Shown here: piece after piece, positions 28,472 through 37,579 of the stretch
How positions within the stretch are numbered: the first letter of the stretch is position 1
How the letters are laid out: the number at the start of each line of letters is the position of its first letter
Assembly (NCBI RefSeq): GCF_001904655.1
Contig: NZ_MRCC01000010.1
Location: forward strand, 153,001-217,000
Direction of reading: 5' to 3'
DNA from: Chroogloeocystis siderophila 5.2 s.c.1
Lineage (GTDB): Bacteria > Cyanobacteriota > Cyanobacteriia > Cyanobacteriales > Chroococcidiopsidaceae
DNA: 64,000 bases
Notes under the pieces: model-generated
Database searches by the model: none
The model's input: only the letters and a program-made list of their open reading frames with translations
Told to the model about the DNA's origin: nothing
Position numbers and translations under genes: made by a program

Positions 28472-29116
28472 ATGAGTGCCAACGAGCGATACTACAGAGT
28501 TCTGGGACTAGAACCAGGTGCAACACTCGAAGAAGTGAACCAAGCTTATAAAGATTTGGCATTTATTTGGCATCCGGATCGGATTCCTAAAGATAATCCG
28601 CGACTGCAACAAAAAGCAAACGAGTTTCTCAAAGAAATTAATACAGCACGCGATCGCCTGCGATCGCATCTTCAACAAAAAACCGTCGCTACTCCACCGC
28701 CAGCCTCACCACCACCACCGTCATATCGCCCCCCTCGCCCGCAATCAAGTAATACTCGCTATTGGGGTGCAGATTTTAAACGCGCTAACTTGAAAGAAAA
28801 AGATCTTTCGGGTCGAGATTTTCGCAATGCTAATTTTACTGGTGCAAATCTCAGCGATGCTTTTATGCATAAAGTTAATCTCAGTGGCGCAAATTTATTT
28901 CAAGCGAATTTGTTTCGCGCGAATCTCTTGCAGGCTAACCTTAGTCATGCGAATCTTCGTGAAGCCAATTTAGTGGGTGCTGACTTGAGTGGTTCTGATT
29001 TAAGTGGTGCTGATTTACGCGGGGCACGGATTGGCGTTGGCGATCGCATTTTAGTCAAACTTACAGGTGCGCGTTTAACAGGAACGATTATGCCTGATGG
29101 CACAGTTCATCAGTAG
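28472..29116 (+). CDS. DnaJ-domain protein fused to pentapeptide repeats
   Basis: A 214-residue fusion. Residues 1-65 are a J-domain with the HPD motif at 34-36 (FIWHPDRIPKDNP). Residues 72-95 are a Pro-rich linker (PPPASPPPPSYRPP). Residues about 98-185 are pentapeptide repeats, A(N/D)Lxx, such as ANLFQANLFRANLLQANLSH, forming a right-handed quadrilateral beta-helix. The C-terminal tail is ARLTGTIMPDGTVHQ. J-domains stimulate Hsp70 ATPase, so this may recruit DnaK to a partner bound by the helix. Such fusions recur in cyanobacteria; the client is unknown. Confidence 0.88.
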   Translation: MSANERYYRVLGLEPGATLEEVNQAYKDLAFIWHPDRIPKDNPRLQQKANEFLKEINTARDRLRSHLQQKTVATPPPASPPPPSYRPPRPQSSNTRYWGADFKRANLKEKDLSGRDFRNANFTGANLSDAFMHKVNLSGANLFQANLFRANLLQANLSHANLREANLVGADLSGSDLSGADLRGARIGVGDRILVKLTGARLTGTIMPDGTVHQ

Positions 29117-29130
29117 TTGGTAATTAGTAA

Positions 29131-29369
29131 ATGCCTACAAATAGCCCAAGTCACGAATTCATCACATCGCTTGAAACTGATGGTATCCGATTTGTGCGAA
29201 GTCTCTGGTTTGACAACGCGAACATCATTCGCGGTAAAGCTGCACACGTCGGAATGCTACCGAATTACATCATAGTTCAGCATTAGTTGCTGCTGATCGC
29301 CAAATTGCTTTTCAATCGACAGTGCGCGCGATCACCCTCAAACACCACCTCAAAGCCTTGTTTTTATAA
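29131..29369 (+). pseudogene. glutamine-synthetase-family relic with internal deletion
   Basis: From the ATG at 29131 the frame reads like the N terminus of a glutamine-synthetase-family protein (SLETDGIRFVRSLWFDNANI, then IRGKAAHVGMLP) and hits TAG at 29284-29286. In a second frame just downstream (29274-29369) the text ADRQIAFQSTVRAITLKHHL matches a mid-protein GS helix (ADRQI-x-F-x-TVRA-x-A-x-x-H-x-L) and stops. The segment between, over a hundred residues including the first metal ligands, is missing. The relic sits directly after the DnaJ-pentapeptide gene. Confidence 0.55.
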
Positions 29370-29556
29370 TCGTGATGCGTAAAGCCCCGTGCTGCAGTTG
29401 GGGGGTTGCTCTGCGAACAGGATAAATAAATTCATCCGTGATGTGAGTAATTAATGTATAAATTTCGGAATTTCAGCTTTTAGCCGTGACACTGTAGTTC
29501 ATTTGTACTACTATAGCAGTGACTTAGCAACTTACCTAAACTTGTCTTTAGCTAGC

Positions 29557-30066
29557 ATGAGAAGAATTAAAGCAAGACGCAAATACCTTTCCAAGCAAAG
29601 TACGCCCAGTAAGCGATCGCCACAATTGCCAATCCGCCAACCGCAGCAGAACAAAAACGCCATCCAACCAATCCAACCACAGCTACTATACGAAGATACG
29701 CCGCAACGAGCAACAGGATGGCAACGCCTAGCCGCACAAGCCCAAAGAATCAACCAAATGGCGGCAGAATTGGAAGATGCAATACTAGAGTTGAAAGTGA
29801 TCGCCAGTGAAGTAAATTGCGATCGCCTTGTTGACAAAAATCACGTGAAAAGCTCCTGTGAGTATTTCAAAACATCAGTTCCCTGTGTTAAACGTAAACA
29901 AGCAGGTACATTTGTCTTAACAACTCGCCAAGTTGATTTATTTCGTGCTGAACGCGAAGCCGCACAATTAGCAAATACACTACGCAGCCTCACTAAAAAG
30001 CGAAGAAAACTTATGTCAACATCACCGCAGCGAAACAAACTTGGTTTTCTCAGCTTGCATATTTAG
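29557..30066 (+). CDS. hypothetical basic protein
   Basis: A 169-residue protein with no recognised domain. It begins MRRIKARRKYLSKQSTPSKR, with a very basic, low-complexity N terminus (to about residue 50). Then comes a helix (WQRLAAQAQRINQMAAELED), a short Cys-containing stretch (SSCEYFKTSVPCVKRKQ) and a basic C-terminal helix (LANTLRSLTKKRRKLM). The frame is open to a TTG at 29503, but the ATG at 29557 is the more likely start. The basic composition could mean nucleic-acid binding, but that is inference. It may be species-restricted. Confidence 0.5.
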   Translation: MRRIKARRKYLSKQSTPSKRSPQLPIRQPQQNKNAIQPIQPQLLYEDTPQRATGWQRLAAQAQRINQMAAELEDAILELKVIASEVNCDRLVDKNHVKSSCEYFKTSVPCVKRKQAGTFVLTTRQVDLFRAEREAAQLANTLRSLTKKRRKLMSTSPQRNKLGFLSLHI

Positions 30067-30365
30067 CGCTGTTCACTAGAGCTAATATTAATTCTGGCTA
30101 CAGTCTCCACTTGTTAGCCTAAGAGTGTAATGACTAGTAAAGAAGTTACTCACCACTATTGAGCAAGTTTTTATCTATTCTAGATATATAGCAGTTAGCA
30201 ATTAGCTTTTTGGAAAGCTTTGTCTTGAAAACTCCCCTCAACGCTCTTAACCCGCGCACAGGAGTTTTCGCTGTGGCAACGGAGACTCAGGATTATAAAT
30301 GTCCTCATCTTAATACGTCTTGCTATAGCAGGGGTCAGGGTTAAACTTCCTTCAGGGAAATCACT

Positions 30366-30764
30366 ATGAGCATATATAGTGTCCTAACTCTATTGACTAG
30401 GGCTATACAAGAAAAAAACGAATATACGAATCTTAGAAGCCTTTTGAGGTACACAGTGTTAGCGCTACTCTGGATTATTGCTGTAGGTTTCATCCCGCCT
30501 TTACTTTCAGTATGGATTATGCGCCGTACTCAAAAAAGAATGCAAGCTGAGTTGAGACGGGCGATGACAGCAACAAATAGGATAAGGGCTAGGCGCTATC
30601 CGGTTTCTTTACCTCCAGATAGCTATTACCTAGAAGGAGTTGGGTATCTCATTGGTGACATTAGTTGTAGATTTAATGCGAGATCGCGTTATATTCGCTG
30701 TGCTGTCAACCCTGAAGGTCCTTGTCAGGGATGTCGTCACTACGAGCAAAAAGAGGAAGTCTGA
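30366..30764 (+). CDS. small membrane protein with C-terminal Cys motif (DUF6464-like)
   Basis: A 132-residue protein with one clear membrane segment (about 27-50, YTVLALLWIIAVGFIPPLLS), a basic stretch after it (MRRTQKRMQAELRRAM), and a conserved-looking C-terminal domain with GDISCRFNARSRYIRCAVNP and GPCQGCRHYE. The four cysteines could bind a metal. The layout resembles a cyanobacterial family I know as DUF6464; that name is from memory and not certain. The preceding 299 bp hold no other gene. Confidence 0.65.
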   Translation: MSIYSVLTLLTRAIQEKNEYTNLRSLLRYTVLALLWIIAVGFIPPLLSVWIMRRTQKRMQAELRRAMTATNRIRARRYPVSLPPDSYYLEGVGYLIGDISCRFNARSRYIRCAVNPEGPCQGCRHYEQKEEV

Positions 30765-31113
30765 ATTAACAATAGAAATCAAAGCTTCTTATTATTGGTT
30801 AGTGAATGCAGAAGACAATCTTAGCTATATCGTCTGCGATCGCCTATTTATGGCTCAAACGACATAACTTCTTTTCCCGCTTCCGACATACAATATTTCT
30901 TTTGTCAATATTTTTTTTGATGTTAAACGAGTAAGCTGTTCAACAGAATAGCTACTTTTTTCTCTTTAAATATTAGACGTTGAGCATTTTTCCCTAAACT
31001 TTATATCATTATGCACTAAGTTGATAGGAAACTAAGCCATAGTGAGAAAACGTCGTTAAAAATCCCACAAATCAAACTTTTCGGCTTAATGTCACCTCAA
31101 TAGTTGAATTTTG
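30765..31113. other. intergenic region with a possible promoter for the glycosyltransferase gene
   Basis: A 349-bp AT-rich gap. TTGAGC (30980-30985) and TATATC (31002-31007) are 16 bp apart and could be -35 and -10 boxes about 105 bp before the next start codon. Nothing else was recognised. Confidence 0.3.
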
Positions 31114-32946
31114 ATGAAACCGCAATCTCGCCAAATTAAGAATAGCAATCAACATCAACAGCTTTTTCGGATATCGTCAGTTGGTTGGCAAGTATTTCTT
31201 TTGTTAGGATGGATAATAGTTGGTAGTATTTTACGCTTGGTTAACCTAACAGCAAAACCTCCCTGGAACGATGAATTTGCTACTGTAGTTTTTAGTTTAG
31301 GGAATAGTTTTCGGACTGTTCCCATCGACCAAGCGATCGCCCTAGATACCCTTTTACAACCGCTACAGCCTAATCTCAACGCCGGAGTGAATGATGTCAT
31401 TCAGCATTTGATGAGTGAGAGTACGCATCCACCAATCTACTTTGTCCTCATGCATCTGTGGATGAAATTATTTTCTACCGATGATGAATTAGCTTCTTTT
31501 TGGGTAGCGCGATCGCTGAGTGTCATTTTCGGAGTTGCGACGATTCCAGCGATTTTTGGTTTGGGTTATTTAGCTTTTCGTTCGTTAATTGTCGGGCAAA
31601 TTGCAGCGGCAATGATGGTAGTGTCACCTTACGGGATTTATCAAGCGCAAGAAGCCCGCCATTATACTTTAGCTATTTTACTTGTTATTGCCTCTTTGTG
31701 TTGCTTAGTTTTAGCTATTCGTAATCTTCAGCGGCGCGAACGATTGCCAGTTTGGGTAGTATTACTTTGGGTGTTCATTAACGCTTTGGGCATTGCTGTT
31801 CACTACTTCTTTTTCTTGTCTATCTGCGCAACAGCACTTGTGCTTCTTAGTTTTTGGATTGAAGATTTTTACAATTGGATTAAACACAGAAATGAGCTTC
31901 AAAAAGTCCCTTATTTGCAGCAACGTAATTCGTTTATACTTACGCACTGGTATCGTATTTATACTGTCGCCATCAGTACTGTAATCTCTAGTTTAGTCTG
32001 GATTCCAGTATGGCAAAGTATACCTGATAACCAAGTAACACAATGGATTTTTGATGAAAATTCCTTTAATTTACTAGAAAGTATTCCTCAATTCCTAGCC
32101 TGGATAATTACAATGTTCGCCTTGCTACCTATTGAAGGTGCCAATGTACCAGTAATGCTATTCTTTGGGGCTGTATTAATTGGATATGTTGTCTGGCTGC
32201 TACCACTTATTATCAAAGGTATTCAAATACAAATAAGCTATCCCCCAACACGATGGGAAAATCAAGCGTTACTAAGATATTTTTTAGCGGCGATCACACT
32301 TGTGTTTACTATTTCTTTTAGCTTTGGTGCTGATTTAACTATTGCCGCAAGATACCATTTTTTCTATTTTCCTGTAGTTATAGTTTTATTAGCAGCAGCA
32401 GTCACTATCTGTTGGGATTCTAATAAAGTTTTAGAGTTTTTAGTATCAGTAGGAAATCTTCGCCAACAAACGTTAGTTTACTCGTTAAAATCAAAAGGCA
32501 AAAAAGTCGTTATTTTATTGTTTGTTATGGGATTATTGGGAAGTATCACAGTTCTCTCCAACTTCGCCTATCAAAAACCTGATCGCCCTGATTTATTAGT
32601 TCCAATTATAGAAAGAGTATCTCAGAATTCGACTCTTATTGCAACAACGCACTTTACTCACGAGCAAGTTGGTGAAATGATGGGGCTAGCATTAGAGTTT
32701 AAACACTATTATTCCCATAAAAATTCTTCTCCTAATTTTCCTTTATTTTTTTTAGCTCACTCAGAACAAAATTCTTCATCTATCAAAACTTTAGAAAAAA
32801 ATATATTACAACTACCAAAGCCGCTAAATTTATGGTTAGTTAACTTTTTTCCTACTATAGAACCGACAATAAGCGGTTGCTTAATTGACTCTGAAATTAG
32901 ACCGAAAATGAATGGTTACAAATATCGCCTGTATCATTGTTTGTAG
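31114..32946 (+). CDS. GT39/ArnT-like membrane glycosyltransferase
   Basis: A 610-residue polytopic membrane protein with about ten hydrophobic segments. The first periplasmic loop carries the acidic catalytic pair of the GT-C fold (KPPWNDEFATV near residue 48), followed by HPPIYFVLMHLWMKLF and LSVIFGVATIPAIFGLGYLA, which are typical of the PMT/ArnT superfamily. It would transfer a sugar from a polyprenyl-phosphate donor to lipid or protein outside the cytoplasmic membrane. An overlapping TTG at 31111 is the only alternative start. No neighbouring polysaccharide genes are present. Confidence 0.82.
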   Translation: MKPQSRQIKNSNQHQQLFRISSVGWQVFLLLGWIIVGSILRLVNLTAKPPWNDEFATVVFSLGNSFRTVPIDQAIALDTLLQPLQPNLNAGVNDVIQHLMSESTHPPIYFVLMHLWMKLFSTDDELASFWVARSLSVIFGVATIPAIFGLGYLAFRSLIVGQIAAAMMVVSPYGIYQAQEARHYTLAILLVIASLCCLVLAIRNLQRRERLPVWVVLLWVFINALGIAVHYFFFLSICATALVLLSFWIEDFYNWIKHRNELQKVPYLQQRNSFILTHWYRIYTVAISTVISSLVWIPVWQSIPDNQVTQWIFDENSFNLLESIPQFLAWIITMFALLPIEGANVPVMLFFGAVLIGYVVWLLPLIIKGIQIQISYPPTRWENQALLRYFLAAITLVFTISFSFGADLTIAARYHFFYFPVVIVLLAAAVTICWDSNKVLEFLVSVGNLRQQTLVYSLKSKGKKVVILLFVMGLLGSITVLSNFAYQKPDRPDLLVPIIERVSQNSTLIATTHFTHEQVGEMMGLALEFKHYYSHKNSSPNFPLFFLAHSEQNSSSIKTLEKNILQLPKPLNLWLVNFFPTIEPTISGCLIDSEIRPKMNGYKYRLYHCL

Positions 32947-33818
32947 TTTATAAATTGCATTATTTTTGCTCGTCCTAGCTGAGTAATGCTCTTTTTTTTA
33001 TCAAAAGACTTATTTATTATATAAAGTAAATATAATGAGAATCTGTAAAAAACATCTTTGATTGTTTTATATTTTTAGTTTCATAAGTAACTTGCAATAT
33101 CAGAAATACAGCATTTTTATTGAGAACTTAGGAGAAGCTAAGAGCAATCGTACTCTTTCCTAGCCTCTACCAAAACCGATAAATATGTAATACCATTTCA
33201 CCAAATAAAAACTACAAATCATTTCACCTCTGCCTCTCTGCTCCTCTACTGCCTATTTGTAGTAAATTCAAAGTGACATGATATAACTTCTTTTTTTTGC
33301 AGGCTACTGTCTTTACAGAAACGCAGTATCTTTGTCAAAAATCTATATAGCCTTCACTGCGGTGACATTTAAGTTATAAAATATACTTGAATACACGCAT
33401 ATGTGCTTTGTTGACTGTCAGCTTTCAGTCATGTCCGAATGTTTCTCTTGCATTCGACAATTCATTGTCGCTGTACGATCATTGTAAATACTCGACACTG
33501 ATGCTTGCGAAGCTCATGTATGCCTTGCTCAGATGATTAGATAATTGTCAAGGTCAAGCTAGACTACAGCTACTGTAAATAATATATATTGAGGTGCAAG
33601 AAATAATAGAAATATAAAGTAAATAGCAACAAAATGAAAATATCTCCAGTCTATTGATATCACTGATAAATTTACTCTGATTAGAAATAGCTATGTTATG
33701 TGAGAAACTAGATTAATAAAACTATAGTAATTAATTTACCTATTTCTTACATTTTGGCAAAGGCAAGACTTCAGCCTTAGATAGAACCTATCCAGATACT
33801 GTTCATTATAAGCAAAAC
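32947..33818. other. 872-bp intergenic region, no gene recognised
   Basis: This is the longest gene-free stretch in the window and is AT-rich. A pyrimidine-rich patch of CTCTGC-like repeats lies near 33226-33252, a type common between cyanobacterial genes. The only small ORFs are under 25 codons and have no ribosome-binding site. It probably contains the promoter of the parvulin/ABC exporter pair. Confidence 0.4.
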
Positions 33819-34577
33819 ATGGAATCCACATCATTTTTGATAGTTGACGATCAACCAATCACTCTTTCTCAAGCACTTAAATATCTTCAAACATCTGGCA
33901 AGCTTCAACCTTTTATTTTAGAAATTCTCCGCCAACGAATACTAGAAACAGAACTAAACACACGCAAAGATCTTGAAATTAATCCTGGAGTCATTGAGCA
34001 AGCCATAATTGATTTTCGGTTGCAACAGCAACTCACTGACCCAAATATCTTTCAAGAGTGGTTGATAAACAATGGCTTAGACTATCCAACTTTTCACCAA
34101 CAAGTGGTTTTCAACTTCAAACTAGAAAAATTGAGAAATATTATTACTGAACCACGAGTGCAAGAGTATTTTATTGAGCAAAAGATTTTTCTAGACCGCG
34201 TGGTATTGTCTCGGATAGTGGTGAAGGAACAAGAATTAGCTGAAGAACTCAAAAGCCAAATTTTAGAAGGAGCTAGATTTGAGCAACTTGCTCAAGAGTA
34301 CTCGGTGACTGACGATCGCATTGTTAATGGGATGATGGGACCAATTAGTCGGGGTCAATTACCTGACGCGCTGCGGGCTTTAATTGAGTTAGTCAATCCT
34401 GGTGAAGTTGTAGGTCCCATAGAAATTGATGAATGGTATTGTCTATTTCGAGTTGAGCAATTCATTCCTGCTGCCTTGGAAGGGGCGGTTAAGCAAGAAT
34501 TAGAAAATCAGCTTTTTGAACAATGGCTTGGTGAAAAAATGCAGAAGCTGAATATTAAGCTGCAAGTAGATTCATAA
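33819..34577 (+). CDS. parvulin-type peptidylprolyl isomerase, cytoplasmic
   Basis: A 252-residue SurA/PpiC-like protein. Residues about 20-125 form a SurA-like helical chaperone part (ALKYLQTSGKLQPFILEILR, EWLINNGLDYPTFHQQVVFN). Residues about 130-235 are a parvulin domain (LSRIVVKEQELAEELKSQIL, FEQLAQEYSVTDD, GMMGPISRGQLPDALRALI). There is no signal peptide, so it acts in the cytoplasm. It lies 276 bp before an HlyB-like exporter in the same direction; such pairs in cyanobacteria suggest folding or presentation of export substrates. Confidence 0.85.
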   Translation: MESTSFLIVDDQPITLSQALKYLQTSGKLQPFILEILRQRILETELNTRKDLEINPGVIEQAIIDFRLQQQLTDPNIFQEWLINNGLDYPTFHQQVVFNFKLEKLRNIITEPRVQEYFIEQKIFLDRVVLSRIVVKEQELAEELKSQILEGARFEQLAQEYSVTDDRIVNGMMGPISRGQLPDALRALIELVNPGEVVGPIEIDEWYCLFRVEQFIPAALEGAVKQELENQLFEQWLGEKMQKLNIKLQVDS

Positions 34578-34853
34578 AGCGTAGAGCGTGAGGTTATTAT
34601 TATCTTAGCAGATTTAGTAGCTTTAATCTAAATAAATTTTGTCAGGATACTAATAGCTAAAAAGAATGCGCAGACTCAATTTAAGAATTTCAAAAAAATA
34701 ATTTTGCAGCACTCGTTGCTACGCACTTAACGAGTGGCAAAACTATGTGATTTAGTAGTTTCACAAAGTTTTCAAAATTTACCACAGCCAATTGTATTCA
34801 ATGTGTCTTTCCTCGACTGCGATCGCAGGGTTTCTAGCTCTCATGAGGTTTCT

Positions 34854-37391
34854 ATGATTACGACAGATGAAATTAAAAACTTGATGTGGGATAAAGTACC
34901 CTTATCGTGTTTAAGTTCTGAAGAACAAGTTCAATTCCAACATCAAGCGGAGACGCGTAGCTATATACTCGGTGAAATTATTTGGTCTACCGACGGCGAA
35001 GAGCAACTTAAAGGTTCTGGTAGTCAAATTTTGATTCTAGCTGGCAAAGTGCGCCTAGTTCCAGAACACGGAGAATCGGTCATTTTGCAACAAGGAGATT
35101 GGCTAGGCGATCTGTTGGAACTTTCAGGAGCGTGGAAAGCTAGAGCATCAAGTCGAGAAGTTATTGTTTTACAGTGGAAGGCAGATTTTTGGACAACTGT
35201 TGCATCTTCACAGGTACAGCAGTTTTGGGCAACAGTGCGATCGCGCTATCAACCCCAACAAAAGCCGCAAGCAGAACCGATACTCGGTTATCCATTTGTT
35301 TCAAGTTTGAATACAGCGGCAGCGTGTTTAACAATGGTGACACAACACCTGCAACACCCAGCGCAGCTAGAGTGGGTACAACGGCAAACACGCGGACAAA
35401 GCCCTAAATATATTGTTGAAGCCGCAGAAAAAGTTGGATTGCAATTACAAAAAATCCAAGTTAGTTGGAGTGATTTACGCCAGCTATCGTTTCCAGCTTT
35501 ACTGCATTGGCAACAAGAGTCGTGGGTTGTTGTGTACGGTGTTAAAGGCGATCGCCTGATAATTGCCAATCCGCTTAATCCGAGTCAAACCTGTGAAAGT
35601 ATACCGCGAAGTATCGTAGAAGCGGCGTGGGATGGGCAACTTTGGCAGATTGAACTGATTCAAAAACGCGATAAGTTCAATCTTAGTTGGTTTTTGCCAG
35701 CGGTATGGCGCTATCGCAAGTTATTAGGAGAAGTTCTCTTAGCTTCGTTTACGTTACAACTATTTGGCTTAGCGACACCAGTGATCACGCAGGTGATCAT
35801 CGATAAAGTTCTGGTGCAAGAAAGTTTGTCTACCTTGGATGTGATGGCAATCGCGCTGTTAGCGATCGCGCTATTTGAGGCAATTCTCGGTATTTTGAGG
35901 ATATTCATTTTTACGCACACCGCCCGCCGACTCGATTTAAGCTTATCAGCGCAAGTCTTTCGTCATTTGATGCGCTTACCACTAGCTTATTTTGAGTCTC
36001 GACGCGTTGGCGATACCGCCGCACGAGTTCAAGAATTACAAAATATTCGTGAGTTTCTCACGGGTACGACTTTAACCGTGATCCTCGATAGCTTGTTTGT
36101 GGTGATGTATTTGGCACTGATGTTTTATTACAGTGTCCCACTCACCTGGGTAGCGCTTGCCGTGATTCCGTTATTTGCACTGTTGATTCTGGTATCTACT
36201 CCGATTCTGCGTAACTGGCTCGATGAAGCCTTTAACCAAAGTGCCGATAGCCAATCATTTTTAGTCGAAACGATTACAGGAATTCATTCGGTAAAAGCGC
36301 ACGGTGCAGAACGCACTTCGCGCGAACGTTGGGAAGGACTATTTGCACGCTATATCCGCACCAACTTTAAAGCCTCAACAGCATCTAAAATCACGAGTAA
36401 TATCGGTACCTTTCTTACAAGCTTATCGTATCTGCTCATTCTCTGGTTTGGAGCAAAATTAGCGATCGAACAGCAGCTAACAGTCGGTCAATTGGTAGCA
36501 TTTCAGATGCTGTCTGCTAGAGTCACAGGACCGCTATTGCGCTTGGTACAATTGTGGCAAAACTTACAGCAAGTTTTTCTTTCAGTGGATCGCCTCGGAG
36601 ATGTTTTGAATGTTGCACCAGAAGCTGAACCAGGTTCGGGTTTGATTTTACCGGCGCTGCAAGGGCAAGTAACTTTCGACCAAGTGTTTTTCCGTTATCG
36701 CCCTAACCAAGAGCCAATTTTGCGCGGGATCTCGTTTAATGTCCAACCAGGAATGTTTGTTGGTATTGTCGGGCGTAGCGGTTCGGGTAAAAGTACGCTT
36801 TCTAAACTGTTACAGCGGCTTTATCTACCAGAGTCTGGTCGTATTTTAATCGACGGCTTTGATATTAAAAGTGCTGATATTGCGTCCTTACGGCAACAAA
36901 TCAGTGTCGTTCTTCAAGAAGACTTCTTATTTAATGGCTCGATTCTGGAGAATATTACTTTAGGTAATCCTGATATTACTGCGGAGGAGGTCGTAAAAGC
37001 AGCACGGATGGCAGCCGCCCACGATTTCGTCAGTGAATTGTCACAAGGATACGAAACTTCGATTGGCGAACGCGGTACCGGATTATCAGGGGGTCAACGC
37101 CAGCGGATTGCGCTAGCACGAATGTTTTTATCGCAAGCTCCGATTCTCATTTTAGATGAAGCAACAACTGCTTTGGACAGCGAAACCGAACAACAAGTTT
37201 TACAAAATATTCAAGGTATTGCCAAAAACCGCACTGTCTTTATGATTGCCCATCGTTTTGAACCACTCAAAAAAGCAGATTTAATCTTGGTTCTAGAAAA
37301 AGGTGTATTGATGGAACAAGGAACGCACACCGAGTTAATGCAGAAGAAAGGATTGTACTGGTCGCTATACCAACGACAGCAAAATAACTAG
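34854..37391 (+). CDS. HlyB-like type I secretion ABC exporter with inactive C39 domain
   Basis: An 845-residue protein. Residues about 1-130 form a cyclic-nucleotide-binding-like beta-roll (SQILILAGKVRLVPEHGESV, LQQGDWLGDLLEL). Residues about 140-280 are a C39-peptidase-like domain whose catalytic Cys (normally D-C-G) is replaced in LNTAAACLTMV and whose His (HFVVL) reads SWVVVY. Six membrane helices and an ATPase follow, with Walker A GRSGSGKST, signature LSGGQRQR and Walker B ILILDEATTALD. The ATG at 34854 with GAGG at 34844-34847 is preferred to the longer frame from 34734. HlyB has a similarly dead C39 domain for RTX export. Confidence 0.9.
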   Translation: MITTDEIKNLMWDKVPLSCLSSEEQVQFQHQAETRSYILGEIIWSTDGEEQLKGSGSQILILAGKVRLVPEHGESVILQQGDWLGDLLELSGAWKARASSREVIVLQWKADFWTTVASSQVQQFWATVRSRYQPQQKPQAEPILGYPFVSSLNTAAACLTMVTQHLQHPAQLEWVQRQTRGQSPKYIVEAAEKVGLQLQKIQVSWSDLRQLSFPALLHWQQESWVVVYGVKGDRLIIANPLNPSQTCESIPRSIVEAAWDGQLWQIELIQKRDKFNLSWFLPAVWRYRKLLGEVLLASFTLQLFGLATPVITQVIIDKVLVQESLSTLDVMAIALLAIALFEAILGILRIFIFTHTARRLDLSLSAQVFRHLMRLPLAYFESRRVGDTAARVQELQNIREFLTGTTLTVILDSLFVVMYLALMFYYSVPLTWVALAVIPLFALLILVSTPILRNWLDEAFNQSADSQSFLVETITGIHSVKAHGAERTSRERWEGLFARYIRTNFKASTASKITSNIGTFLTSLSYLLILWFGAKLAIEQQLTVGQLVAFQMLSARVTGPLLRLVQLWQNLQQVFLSVDRLGDVLNVAPEAEPGSGLILPALQGQVTFDQVFFRYRPNQEPILRGISFNVQPGMFVGIVGRSGSGKSTLSKLLQRLYLPESGRILIDGFDIKSADIASLRQQISVVLQEDFLFNGSILENITLGNPDITAEEVVKAARMAAAHDFVSELSQGYETSIGERGTGLSGGQRQRIALARMFLSQAPILILDEATTALDSETEQQVLQNIQGIAKNRTVFMIAHRFEPLKKADLILVLEKGVLMEQGTHTELMQKKGLYWSLYQRQQNN

Positions 37392-37425
37392 ACTGCCTGC
37401 ACAAAAACTTGTACAAACATTAACT

Positions 37426-37454
37426 ATCCCCCTCTCAAGTTCTGACAGGGGGAT
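37426..37454 (+). terminator. hairpin terminator between convergent genes
   Basis: ATCCCCCT (37426-37433) pairs perfectly with AGGGGGAT (37447-37454) around a 13-nt loop. It lies 35 bp after the exporter stop. There is only a weak T-rich tail (TCTACTT). It can serve either strand of the convergent pair. Confidence 0.5.
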
Positions 37455-37579
37455 TCTACTTAAAATGGTAGCGTTGCTGAATCGAGTATAATAAGCCATC
37501 GTGAGTGACACGTTCGCGCAAAGTTCTGCAGGAAATAATCAGCAACGCCAAAATCGTCTATTCGTCTATGTTAAATGCA

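Noticed and set aside
29381..29440. Possible end of an IS200/IS605-type element (GCCCCGTGCTGCAG-like hairpin text)
   Set aside because: There is no transposase or matching second end within the window, so it is not called.
30067..30365. Possible tRNA or small RNA gene
   Set aside because: No cloverleaf with a TTCGA-type T-loop and matching acceptor stem could be assembled.
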